DNA from: Burkholderiales bacterium
GTDB taxonomy: Bacteria > Pseudomonadota > Gammaproteobacteria > Burkholderiales > Burkholderiaceae_F
Length of the DNA stretch: 7,500 nt
Assembly: GCA_021298875.1 (NCBI GenBank)
Contig: JAJTHJ010000400.1
Span: 1-7,500 of the forward strand
Reading direction: 5' to 3'
Shown piece by piece: positions 1 through 5,128 of the stretch (position 1 is the first letter of the stretch; each line of letters starts with the position of its first letter). Made by a program: the position numbers and the translations under genes. Below the pieces are notes generated by a model that was not told where the DNA came from, did not search any database, and was given only the letters and a program-made list of their open reading frames with translations.

Positions 1-356
1 CCGCGCCGGCCGTGCGAGGCCATGAAGATCACGTCGCAGCCGAATTTCTTGGCGGTGTCGATGATCGCCTCGTAGGGCGCAAAGGACTTGACCACCGCCG
101 TCTCGCAGCCCACGCCGGCGGCCTGGCAGGCCGCCCGCAGGTTGGCCAGGCGCTCATTGGCGAGCGTTTCCATGCGCGCTTCGTAGTCCTCGAACGACTC
201 GGGCCGGTACTCGGACAGCGAGGCGTAGGAGTACGGCTCCACCACCGTCAGCCCGACCAGGCCAGCGCCGAGTTTGGCGGCAAAGTCGACCGCCCCGGCG
301 ACCGCCTTGGCGGACAGTTCCGAGCCGTCGGTGGGCAACAGGATCTTCTTGAACAT
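1..356 (-). CDS. Universal stress protein (UspA family), C-terminus beyond the window
   Basis: The first 118 residues of a single-domain universal stress protein are present; family members are usually about 140-150 residues. It begins MFKKILLPTDGS, the typical first beta strand with the nucleotide-contacting Asp (D10). It continues through a helical middle and reaches MASHGRR at 112-118, the start of the G-x2-G-x9-G(S/T) ATP-binding loop; the rest of the loop is outside the window. The first Gly of that loop is Ala (A113), a variant I recall as common in betaproteobacterial Usps. The start is supported by GAGGAG eight bases upstream of the ATG. These are cytoplasmic, usually dimeric proteins induced by starvation, oxygen limitation or other stress; the molecular job of this one is unknown. 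The gene lies 66 bp downstream of tcdA on the same strand but seems to have its own FNR-type promoter. The family call is secure. Confidence 0.93.
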   Translation of the reverse strand, partial: MFKKILLPTDGSELSAKAVAGAVDFAAKLGAGLVGLTVVEPYSYASLSEYRPESFEDYEARMETLANERLANLRAACQAAGVGCETAVVKSFAPYEAIIDTAKKFGCDVIFMASHGRR

Positions 357-385
357 CGTGGACTCCTCAATTCAGGTTATGGCCG

Positions 386-391
386 ATGCTA
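386..391 (-). promoter_or_regulatory. Candidate -10 element of the universal stress protein promoter
   Basis: The minus strand reads TAGCAT, matching TATAAT at positions 1, 2, 5 and 6. A start site near 378 would leave a leader of about 22 nt that holds the Shine-Dalgarno GAGGAG. No good -35 hexamer is present; the FNR-type box occupies that place, as expected of an activator-dependent class II promoter. The hexamer alone would be weak evidence; its distance from the box is what makes it credible. Confidence 0.5.
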
Positions 392-412
392 GGCAGGCTG
401 CCGCGGGCGCGG

Positions 413-426
413 TTGATACCGGTCAA
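413..426 (-). promoter_or_regulatory. FNR/ANR-type operator upstream of the universal stress protein gene
   Basis: On the minus strand the site reads TTGAC-CGGT-ATCAA, nine of ten matches to the FNR/ANR consensus TTGAT-N4-ATCAA. Its centre is 63 bp upstream of the stress protein ATG, and it overlaps the tcdA stop codon. A -10-like hexamer is centred 31 bp downstream, which puts the box at about -41.5, the class II activator position. Binding by an FNR-family protein is inferred from the match and the spacing; the regulator encoded at 2220-2954 is a local candidate. Confidence 0.7.
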
Positions 427-1199
427 GCCGCCGCTTGGCGATCCCGCACCAGCGCGTTCAATGCGACAGCCGCGATGGTAAAGCCCAATGGTGCGGTGAC
501 GGTGACGGTAGAGCCGAATCCGGCGCAGGCCAGCCGGGCGACGAAGCCGGAGGCGGCCGGGCGGCACTCTGCATCCGGCGGCCGGACCGGCTCGTCCGAG
601 TAGACCGCGACGATGCCGAACTTGCGCTTGGCATGGCGCGAGTAGCCGTGCTCGCGCCGTAGCCGGTAGCGCAGCTTGGCGAGCAGCGGATCGCCCGCCG
701 CGCGCGCCAGATCGGCCACGCGGATGCGCGTCGGGTCGGTGCGCCCGCCGCCGGCGCCGCTGACGATCAGCGGCAGGCGCTGCGCGGCGCAATGCACGAC
801 GAGCGCCGCCTTGGCGCGGACCGCATCGATGCAATCGAGCACCAGATCGCAGGCAGGGATCGTAGTGGCGACGGTATCGGGTTCGGCAAACGCTTCGACC
901 GGCCGCACCGTGCAGCCGGGGTCGATCGCCGCGATCCGCTGCGCCATCGCCTGCACCTTGGCCTGGCCGAGCGTGCACTCCAGCGCGTGCACCTGCCGGT
1001 TGAGGTTGCTCTCGGCGACGTGGTCGAGGTCGATCAGCGTCAGCGCGCCCACGCCGCTCCTCGCCAGCGCCTCGGCCGCCCACGAGCCCACACCGCCGAT
1101 GCCGACCACCGCCACGTGCGCGGCGCGCAGTCGCGCCAGGCCGTCGGCGCCGTACAGCCGCGCGACGCCGCCGTAGCGGCGCTCGCCGTCGTCTGCCAT
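423..1199 (-). CDS. tcdA: tRNA threonylcarbamoyladenosine dehydratase (TcdA/CsdL, E1-like ThiF fold)
   Basis: This 258-residue protein matches the TcdA (YgdL/CsdL) family over its whole length; the E. coli protein is about 268 residues. TcdA uses ATP to dehydrate t6A at position 37 of ANN-decoding tRNAs to the cyclic ct6A form. Visible marks are the N-terminal RYGGVARLYG (8-17), the glycine-rich nucleotide loop GIGGVG (33-38) followed by SWAAEALARSG, the acidic strand LIDLD (55-59), the ATP-contacting NLNRQ (65-69), DCIDAVRAK (122-130), and the C-terminal CAGFGS (225-230) that corresponds to a conserved segment in E. coli TcdA. It lacks the paired CxxC zinc motifs of MoeB/ThiF, which separates it from those paralogues. 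The ATG is 4 bp after the stop of the DUF697 gene, with only a weak AGTAGG ribosome site inside that gene, so translation is probably coupled. The partners CsdA and CsdE are not in the window. Confidence 0.93.
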   Translation of the reverse strand: MADDGERRYGGVARLYGADGLARLRAAHVAVVGIGGVGSWAAEALARSGVGALTLIDLDHVAESNLNRQVHALECTLGQAKVQAMAQRIAAIDPGCTVRPVEAFAEPDTVATTIPACDLVLDCIDAVRAKAALVVHCAAQRLPLIVSGAGGGRTDPTRIRVADLARAAGDPLLAKLRYRLRREHGYSRHAKRKFGIVAVYSDEPVRPPDAECRPAASGFVARLACAGFGSTVTVTAPLGFTIAAVALNALVRDRQAAA

Positions 1200-1203
1200 G
1201 CGC

Positions 1204-2139
1204 CTACTTCGACTCGCGCACCAGTTGCACGATCTGCCCCATGTCGATGGTGCGTGCGCGCTGCTCGATCTGCGGCAGGTACTGCTGCTGCACGCCGCGC
1301 GCCTGACCGAGCAAGTCGGTAAAGCTGCTGCGCAGCAGAGCGGTGCTCATCACCCGCCCGCCAGCGTAGTAGCGCTTGGCCAGATGGCCGAGCGCATAAG
1401 TGGTGGCGAAAGAGAAGGCCACGCCGGTGGCGCCGCGGGCCAGCGAGCCAACCATTTTGCCGGCCGCCTTGCCCAGCAGACCGCCGATCAGCTTGCGGCC
1501 CACGTCTTCCAGGTACTGGCCGGTCAGCCCGACTCCCGCGGTGGCGAGAAAGTCCTTGATGTGGCCGCGATCCAACTCGTACCCGTAGGCCTGACCGATC
1601 TTGTAGACGAGGCGCATCTGTAACGGGATGATCGCCAGCGAGGCCATCGACTGCGGCAGCAGTTCGAGCGCGCCGTTCAGTATCGAGGCGTTCAAGATGC
1701 TCTTGTCCAGTTCCGCCTCATTCACCTTTGGCTGGCCGGCGACCACCGGGCCGGGCACGGCTGCGAGCGGTGCGGTGGCCAGTGCATCGGCGGTCGCCAC
1801 GGGTTCGGCCATCTGCGGCGAACTCAATCCGAGCGCACCGCCCAGCGTGGCGAGAAAGCGCGTTTCGTCCTCGTTACGCAGGCCGTCGGCATCGCAGACG
1901 CCCACCGCCAGTTCGAAGGCGAGCTGCCGCAGCTCGGGCGTGGTCAGCCGCGCCGCGGCACCGGCCGCATCGACCCTCTTAAGCAGCACGTCTTGCAGCA
2001 CGGCGGCTGCGTTCAGTTCGGGGCCGAGCGAGTCGGCTACACGGCGCAATTCGGCGCGCTCGGCATCGGCCTTGCTGCCGTCGGCCAGCGCGGCCAGCAG
2101 GGCGATGGCGAGCAGCGCGCGTTGTTCGGTCGGGTTCAT
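1204..2139 (-). CDS. TerB-like plus DUF697 (YcjF-like) two-domain protein of unknown function
   Basis: This 311-residue protein has two recognisable parts. Residues about 5-105 are helical and resemble the TerB-like domain, with two acidic repeats, LADGSKADAERAE (18-30) and CDADGLRNEDE (82-92), of the kind that may bind divalent metal. A linker rich in Ala, Pro and Val spans about 106-140. Residues about 148-270 resemble DUF697/YcjF: a hydrophobic helix (ALELLPQSMASLAIIPLQ), MRLVYKIGQAYGYELD (175-190), then Gly/Ala-rich segments (LIGGLLGKAAGKMVGSLARG) that could insert in or lie along the inner membrane. No signal peptide is seen. The start is chosen at 2139 because AAGGAG precedes that ATG by five bases; an upstream in-frame start at 2184 has no such site. 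It is the first gene of a likely two-gene unit with tcdA. Some relatives are labelled tellurite resistance proteins, but nothing here shows such a function. The domain calls are from pattern recognition and are less certain than the ORF. Confidence 0.78.
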   Translation of the reverse strand: MNPTEQRALLAIALLAALADGSKADAERAELRRVADSLGPELNAAAVLQDVLLKRVDAAGAAARLTTPELRQLAFELAVGVCDADGLRNEDETRFLATLGGALGLSSPQMAEPVATADALATAPLAAVPGPVVAGQPKVNEAELDKSILNASILNGALELLPQSMASLAIIPLQMRLVYKIGQAYGYELDRGHIKDFLATAGVGLTGQYLEDVGRKLIGGLLGKAAGKMVGSLARGATGVAFSFATTYALGHLAKRYYAGGRVMSTALLRSSFTDLLGQARGVQQQYLPQIEQRARTIDMGQIVQLVRESK

Positions 2140-2219
2140 GGGCACTCCTTGTAGGAGCGGGAAGCTTAGCGGTGCCGCACGCACCCGCCCGCTGCACTAC
2201 GATAGGCGCTTTCCCCCGC
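2140..2219. promoter_or_regulatory. Divergent intergenic region between the DUF697 gene and the Crp/Fnr regulator
   Basis: These 80 bp separate two divergent starts and must hold promoters for both. Seen directly: the AAGGAG ribosome site of the minus-strand gene (complement of 2145-2150), and CTACGATAG at 2197-2205, which reads as a -10-like TACGAT on the plus strand and TATCGT on the minus strand. No convincing -35 hexamer accompanies either, and no FNR-type box is present, so there is no sequence sign of autoregulation through such a site. Confidence 0.4.
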
Positions 2220-2954
2220 ATGGCCGCCGCCCCGATGACTGCTGCCGATACCGCCCTGCAACGTGCGCTGGCCGCGATGCCCGCGCTCGCCGCCCTGCCG
2301 CCGGCGCTGCGCGAGGACGTCGGTGCCAGTCTCAACGTGGTGCGCCTGCCCGCGGGCAGCGTGGTGTTCCGCGCCAACGAAGGGTGCCAGGGTTTCCCGA
2401 TCGTGTTGCAAGGCCGCGTGGAGGTCGCGCGGCATTTGGACAGCGGGCGCGAGTTCGCGCTCTACGAGGTCGGCGCCGGCGAAAGCTGCGTGATGTCCAC
2501 CGGCTGCCTGCTCGGCAACTCGCACTACAACGCCCAGGGCCGCTGCCTGACCGATGTCGAGCTGGCGATCATTCCGCGCCCGATGTTCGAGCGGCTGGTG
2601 GCCGAGCACAAGCCGTTTCGCGAAGAGGTGTTTGGGCTGTTTGTCGAGCGCATGCAGCGGTTGATGGAACTGGTCGAGGAGGTGGGCTTCCAGCGCCTGG
2701 ACCAGCGCCTTGCCGCGGCGCTGCTCGGCAAGGGCCAGCGCGTGGAGATGTCGCATGAGCAACTGGCGCATGCGCTGGGCGTCTCGCGCGAATCGGTCAG
2801 CCGTCAGCTTAAGCAGTTCGAGGAGCATGGCTGGGTCAAACTGGGTCGCGGCGCGGTGGGCGTGCTCGACCCGCGGGCGCTGCGCGAGCGGGCCGCCCAC
2901 GGCAGTGCGGCCCTGGTGACGGACGGTCGCGAGGCCGACGCAGCCGCCAGCTGA
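2220..2954 (+). CDS. Crp/Fnr-family transcriptional regulator with four sensor-domain cysteines
   Basis: This 244-residue protein has the usual Crp/Fnr plan. A cyclic-nucleotide-binding-like beta roll spans about 25-125 (LPAGSVVFRANEGC, IVLQGRVEVAR), then a long dimerisation helix (about 133-156), then a winged helix-turn-helix (about 160-222). In the recognition helix RESVSR (190-195), E191, S194 and R195 align with E209, S212 and R213 of E. coli FNR, the residues that read the TTGAT half-site; R190 is CRP-like. FNR's N-terminal Fe-S cysteines are absent. Instead there are C56, C90, C96 and C109, all in the beta roll, and the residue aligning with FNR C122 appears to be Ala. The cAMP-binding residues of CRP are not evident. 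The ligand may be redox, metal, haem or none. The ATG at 2220 is favoured, with a possible -10 (TACGAT, 2198-2203) just upstream; ATG 2235 and GTG 2172 are alternatives, and none has a strong ribosome site. The gene is divergent from the DUF697 gene and followed by its own terminator. Confidence 0.9.
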   Translation: MAAAPMTAADTALQRALAAMPALAALPPALREDVGASLNVVRLPAGSVVFRANEGCQGFPIVLQGRVEVARHLDSGREFALYEVGAGESCVMSTGCLLGNSHYNAQGRCLTDVELAIIPRPMFERLVAEHKPFREEVFGLFVERMQRLMELVEEVGFQRLDQRLAAALLGKGQRVEMSHEQLAHALGVSRESVSRQLKQFEEHGWVKLGRGAVGVLDPRALRERAAHGSAALVTDGREADAAAS

Positions 2955-2967
2955 GCGTTTTTTTTTT
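2939..2967 (+). terminator. Rho-independent terminator of the Crp/Fnr regulator gene
   Basis: CGCAGC (2939-2944) can pair with GCT (2950-2952) and GCG (2955-2957) across a two-base bulge and a five-base loop. A run of ten T (2958-2967) follows at once. The stem begins within the last codons of the regulator gene and spans its stop codon. A ten-T run is striking in DNA this GC-rich. It implies that the downstream stress protein gene is transcribed from its own promoter. Confidence 0.75.
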
Positions 2968-2977
2968 CGCGCGGAGC

Positions 2978-2991
2978 TTGGCGGGCATCAA
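2978..2991 (+). promoter_or_regulatory. Possible degenerate FNR-type site before the tandem universal stress protein gene
   Basis: TTGGC-GGGC-ATCAA matches the FNR consensus at eight of ten positions, with one perfect half-site. The centre is about 72 bp upstream of the stress protein ATG and lies just after the terminator of the Crp/Fnr gene. The nearest -10-like hexamer, TAGACT (3024-3029), is 42 bp from the centre, which is neither the class II nor a standard class I distance. It is recorded because a much better box precedes the other stress protein gene in this window. Confidence 0.3.
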
Positions 2992-3056
2992 GGCCGCGCC
3001 ATCGCGGCAGCGCGCCTGCGGACTAGACTGCTTGCGCGTGGCCAAGGGAGGTCGAT

Positions 3057-3956
3057 ATGAAGATCCTGGTTCCGGTGGATGGCAGCAAGTACAGCGCGGC
3101 GGCGGTGGCGTTCATCGCCTCGCGTTCGACCCTGATCGGCGGTGCGCCCGAGGTGGAACTGCTCAACGTACAGTTGCCGGTTCCGGTGCGCGCCGCGCGC
3201 GTGGTTGGGCAGTCGGTGCTGCGCTCCTACTACGACGACGAGGCGCGCAAGGCGCTCAAGCCGGCAGCGGCGGCGCTCAAAAAGGCGGGTTTGACAGCGA
3301 TGACGCGCCATGAAGTCGGCAGCCCCGGCGAGCAGATCGCCGTGCGCGCCGACGCGGAGCGCGTCGACCTGATCGTGATGGGCTCGCACGGCCACGGCGC
3401 CCTGGCGAGCGCGGTGCTCGGTTCGGTCACCAACGCGGTGCTGGCGCGCTGCAAGAAGCCGCTGCTGATGCTGCGCGAACGCGCCGCCCCCAAGGGCGAT
3501 TCGCTCAAGGTAGGCATCGCCGTGGATGGCTCCAAGTTCGGCCGCGCCGCGGTGCGCTACGTGTTGAAGCACATGAACCTCTTTGGCGCCGCACCGCAAT
3601 TGACGCTGATCCACGTGGTGCCCGACTTTGCCGGCGCTGTGATGCCGGACATGGCCGGCATTGCGCTGCCGGCGTTTAGCGCCGAAGAAATCCAGGCGAT
3701 GCAGGCCAAAGCCTTCGACACTGCCGTGGCGCCGGTGCGGCGGTTGCTCACCAAAGTCGGCGTGGCGGCGGCGGAGGCGTGCCTGGCCGGTAACGCCGGC
3801 GACGAATTGTCCGCATTCGCCCGGAAGCAGAAGCTCGACGTGCTGGTGCTGGGCTCCCACGGTTACGGTGCCTTCAAGCGGGCAGTATTGGGATCGGTCG
3901 CCAACCGCGTGGCCGCTCACTGCGCAACGCCGCTGCTGCTGATTCGCGAAGCCTGA
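3057..3956 (+). CDS. Tandem-domain universal stress protein (two UspA domains)
   Basis: This 299-residue protein is two Usp domains in a row, about 1-142 and 148-299. Each opens with a strand and the nucleotide-contacting Asp (ILVPVDGS, D8; GIAVDGS, D157). Each carries a complete ATP-binding loop of the form G-x2-G-x9-G-S: G109-S-H-G112 to G122-S123, and G266-S-H-G269 to G279-S280. Each ends with the typical last strand (KKPLLMLRE; ATPLLLIREA). With both loops intact, both halves are predicted to bind ATP, like the MJ0577-type branch, and the protein would form an intramolecular pseudo-dimer. GGGAGG six bases before the ATG supports the start. It is cytoplasmic, and its physiological role is not deducible from sequence. 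It sits just downstream of the Crp/Fnr gene but beyond that gene's terminator, so it is likely a separate transcript, possibly controlled by the neighbouring regulator. Confidence 0.95.
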   Translation: MKILVPVDGSKYSAAAVAFIASRSTLIGGAPEVELLNVQLPVPVRAARVVGQSVLRSYYDDEARKALKPAAAALKKAGLTAMTRHEVGSPGEQIAVRADAERVDLIVMGSHGHGALASAVLGSVTNAVLARCKKPLLMLRERAAPKGDSLKVGIAVDGSKFGRAAVRYVLKHMNLFGAAPQLTLIHVVPDFAGAVMPDMAGIALPAFSAEEIQAMQAKAFDTAVAPVRRLLTKVGVAAAEACLAGNAGDELSAFARKQKLDVLVLGSHGYGAFKRAVLGSVANRVAAHCATPLLLIREA

Positions 3957-3978
3957 GCTTTGCGCGCGGGCTAGTCCC

Positions 3979-4041
3979 GATACGGCCATCGCGTGGTCGC
4001 ATGATACCTTCGCGCTCCAGCGGCCCGTCGAAGGCCGTATC
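3979..4041 (+). repeat. Inverted repeat in the leader of the TctC/Bug gene
   Basis: GATACGGCC (3979-3987) and GGCCGTATC (4033-4041) are perfect 9-bp inverted copies separated by 45 bp. A competing pairing exists: CCTTCG (4007-4012) with CGAAGG (4029-4034), extendable by GATA (4003-4006) with TATC (4038-4041) across a three-base bulge. Both structures use 4033-4034 and 4038-4041, so they exclude each other. They end 11 nt before the AAGGAG ribosome site of the downstream gene. No T-run follows, so this is not a standard terminator. An operator or a leader RNA structure is possible, and the promoter itself is not clear. Confidence 0.4.
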
Positions 4042-4066
4042 CCCTCGATTCCAAGGAGTAAGCCCG

Positions 4067-5041
4067 ATGTCCACCCTCGTCCGTCGCCTGGCGCTCGCTG
4101 CCTGCGCCTTGCTGCCGCTGGCTGCGGCCGCCCAGCCCTACCCCAACAAGCCGGTGCGCCTGATCGTCCCGTTCCCGCCCGGCGGCACCACCGACATCGT
4201 TGCCCGCATCGTCGCTGACGAACTGGGCAAGAACCTCGGCCAGCCCGTGGTCGTGGAAAACCGCGGCGGCGGCGGTGGTGCGATCGGCGCGACCGAGGTC
4301 GCCAAGGCGGCACCGGACGGCTACACGATCGGCGTGGCCACCGTCTCCACGATGGCGGTCAATCCGGCCTGTAACCCCAAGCTGCCCTACAAATCGCCGG
4401 AGCACTTCGCCACCATCACCAACCTGGCCGCCGTGCCCAACGTCATCGCCGTCAACCCGCAGCGGGTCAAGGCGCAGAACATGGACGAGTTCGTCAAGCT
4501 CCTCAAGGCCAACCCGGGCAAGCTGTCCTATGCCTCGTCGGGCACCTGCGGCATCGGCCACATGATGGGCGAGCTGTTCAAGGTGGCGAGCGGCACCTTC
4601 ATCGTGCATATCCCGTACCGCGGCGCCGGCCCGGCCCTGAACGACGTGCTGGCCGGTCAGGTGGAAATTCTGTTCGACAACATTCCCTCGTCGCTGCCGC
4701 ACATCCAGAGCGGCAAGCTGCGGGCGCTGGCCGTGGCCGCACCGCAGCGGCTGGCCGCCGTGCCGAACGTGCCGACCCTGGCCGAGTTGAAGATGCCGTC
4801 GGTCAACGACCAGGTCTGGTACGGGCTGGTGGCGCCGGCCAAGACGCCCGACGAGATCGTCAAGCGGATTCACGACGCCGCGGTCAAGACGCTCGCCAAC
4901 CCGGCGATCCGCGAGAAGCTTCAGCAACAGGCCGCAACGCCTGTGGGCAACACGCCGGCCGAGTTCCGCGCGCAGATCGTCGCCGAGCGCGACAAGATGA
5001 TCGACCTCGTCAAGCGGCAGGGGATCAAGCTGGAGCAGTAG
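4067..5041 (+). CDS. TctC/Bug-family periplasmic solute-binding receptor (tripartite tricarboxylate transporter type)
   Basis: This 324-residue protein has a Sec signal peptide at its N-terminus: basic RR at 6-7, a hydrophobic stretch 8-22, and likely cleavage after AAA-A22 before QPYP. The mature part is a Bug receptor. It has YPNKPVRLIVPFPPGG (25-40), ARIVADELGKNLGQPVVVENR (46-66), a glycine-rich GGGGGAIGA segment, PDGYTIG (83-89), LPYKSPEHF, HIPYRGAGPA (181-190), DVLAGQVEILFDN (193-205) and a C-terminal helix ending in RQGIKLEQ. The two-lobed fold binds small carboxylates such as tricarboxylates, amino acids or aromatic acids; the ligand cannot be inferred. AAGGAG eight bases upstream fixes the ATG, and an upstream in-frame ATG at 4001 would bury the signal peptide. 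No TctA or TctB membrane subunit is present, so it is an orphan receptor here, as is usual for Bug proteins in Burkholderiales. Two mature cysteines (C102, C161) are noted. Confidence 0.95.
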   Translation: MSTLVRRLALAACALLPLAAAAQPYPNKPVRLIVPFPPGGTTDIVARIVADELGKNLGQPVVVENRGGGGGAIGATEVAKAAPDGYTIGVATVSTMAVNPACNPKLPYKSPEHFATITNLAAVPNVIAVNPQRVKAQNMDEFVKLLKANPGKLSYASSGTCGIGHMMGELFKVASGTFIVHIPYRGAGPALNDVLAGQVEILFDNIPSSLPHIQSGKLRALAVAAPQRLAAVPNVPTLAELKMPSVNDQVWYGLVAPAKTPDEIVKRIHDAAVKTLANPAIREKLQQQAATPVGNTPAEFRAQIVAERDKMIDLVKRQGIKLEQ

Positions 5042-5046
5042 CCATC

Positions 5047-5128
5047 GTGAGCCGTGATCCGTCTTCCGTGATCCGTTCGGCCGGCGCTGCCGAAGCCCGC
5101 GGATCACGGATCACCGATCACGGATCAC
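5047..5128. repeat. 82-bp palindromic heptad-repeat element
   Basis: Two 29-bp arms, 5047-5075 and 5100-5128, are inverted copies with 25 of 29 positions matching. Each arm is built of seven-base units of the form GTGATCC (GTGAGCC, GTGATCC, GTCTTCC, GTGATCC on the left; TCACGGA-type units on the right). The loop holds its own 6-bp stem, TTCGGC (5076-5081) with GCCGAA (5089-5094). In RNA this would fold into a long hairpin. It starts five bases after the stop of the receptor gene and stays open in the frame of the downstream transporter. It looks like a dispersed intergenic palindrome rather than ordinary coding sequence. Its copy number elsewhere is unknown. Confidence 0.85.

Noticed and set aside
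423..1199. Assigning the E1-like enzyme to MoeB or ThiF
   Set aside because: There are no paired CxxC zinc motifs and the N- and C-terminal segments match TcdA; no molybdopterin or thiamine genes are nearby.
2145..2161. CTCCTTGTAGGAG palindrome followed by GCGGG, resembling the start of pseudomonad or xanthomonad REP elements
   Set aside because: Only a short match is present, with no second arm, and half of it is explained by the ribosome site of the DUF697 gene.
2172..2219. GTG start giving a 260-residue Crp/Fnr protein
   Set aside because: The extra residues are unlike the family, no ribosome site precedes the GTG, and the segment overlaps the likely promoter.
1628..2758. Plus-strand open frame crossing from the DUF697 gene into the Crp/Fnr gene
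   Set aside because: It is Ser/Ala-rich then Arg-rich, antisense to one secure gene and out of frame with another.
4097..4105. Lipobox-like LAAC at residues 10-13 of the Bug receptor, suggesting a lipoprotein
   Set aside because: The hydrophobic stretch before the Cys would be too short. A normal signal peptidase I site (AAAA before Q23) follows, and Bug receptors are soluble.
2988..4313. Long minus-strand open frame opposite the tandem Usp and Bug genes
   Set aside because: Its translation is Arg/His/Gln-rich with no recognisable fold, and it lies antisense to two secure genes. Long spurious frames are expected at this GC content.
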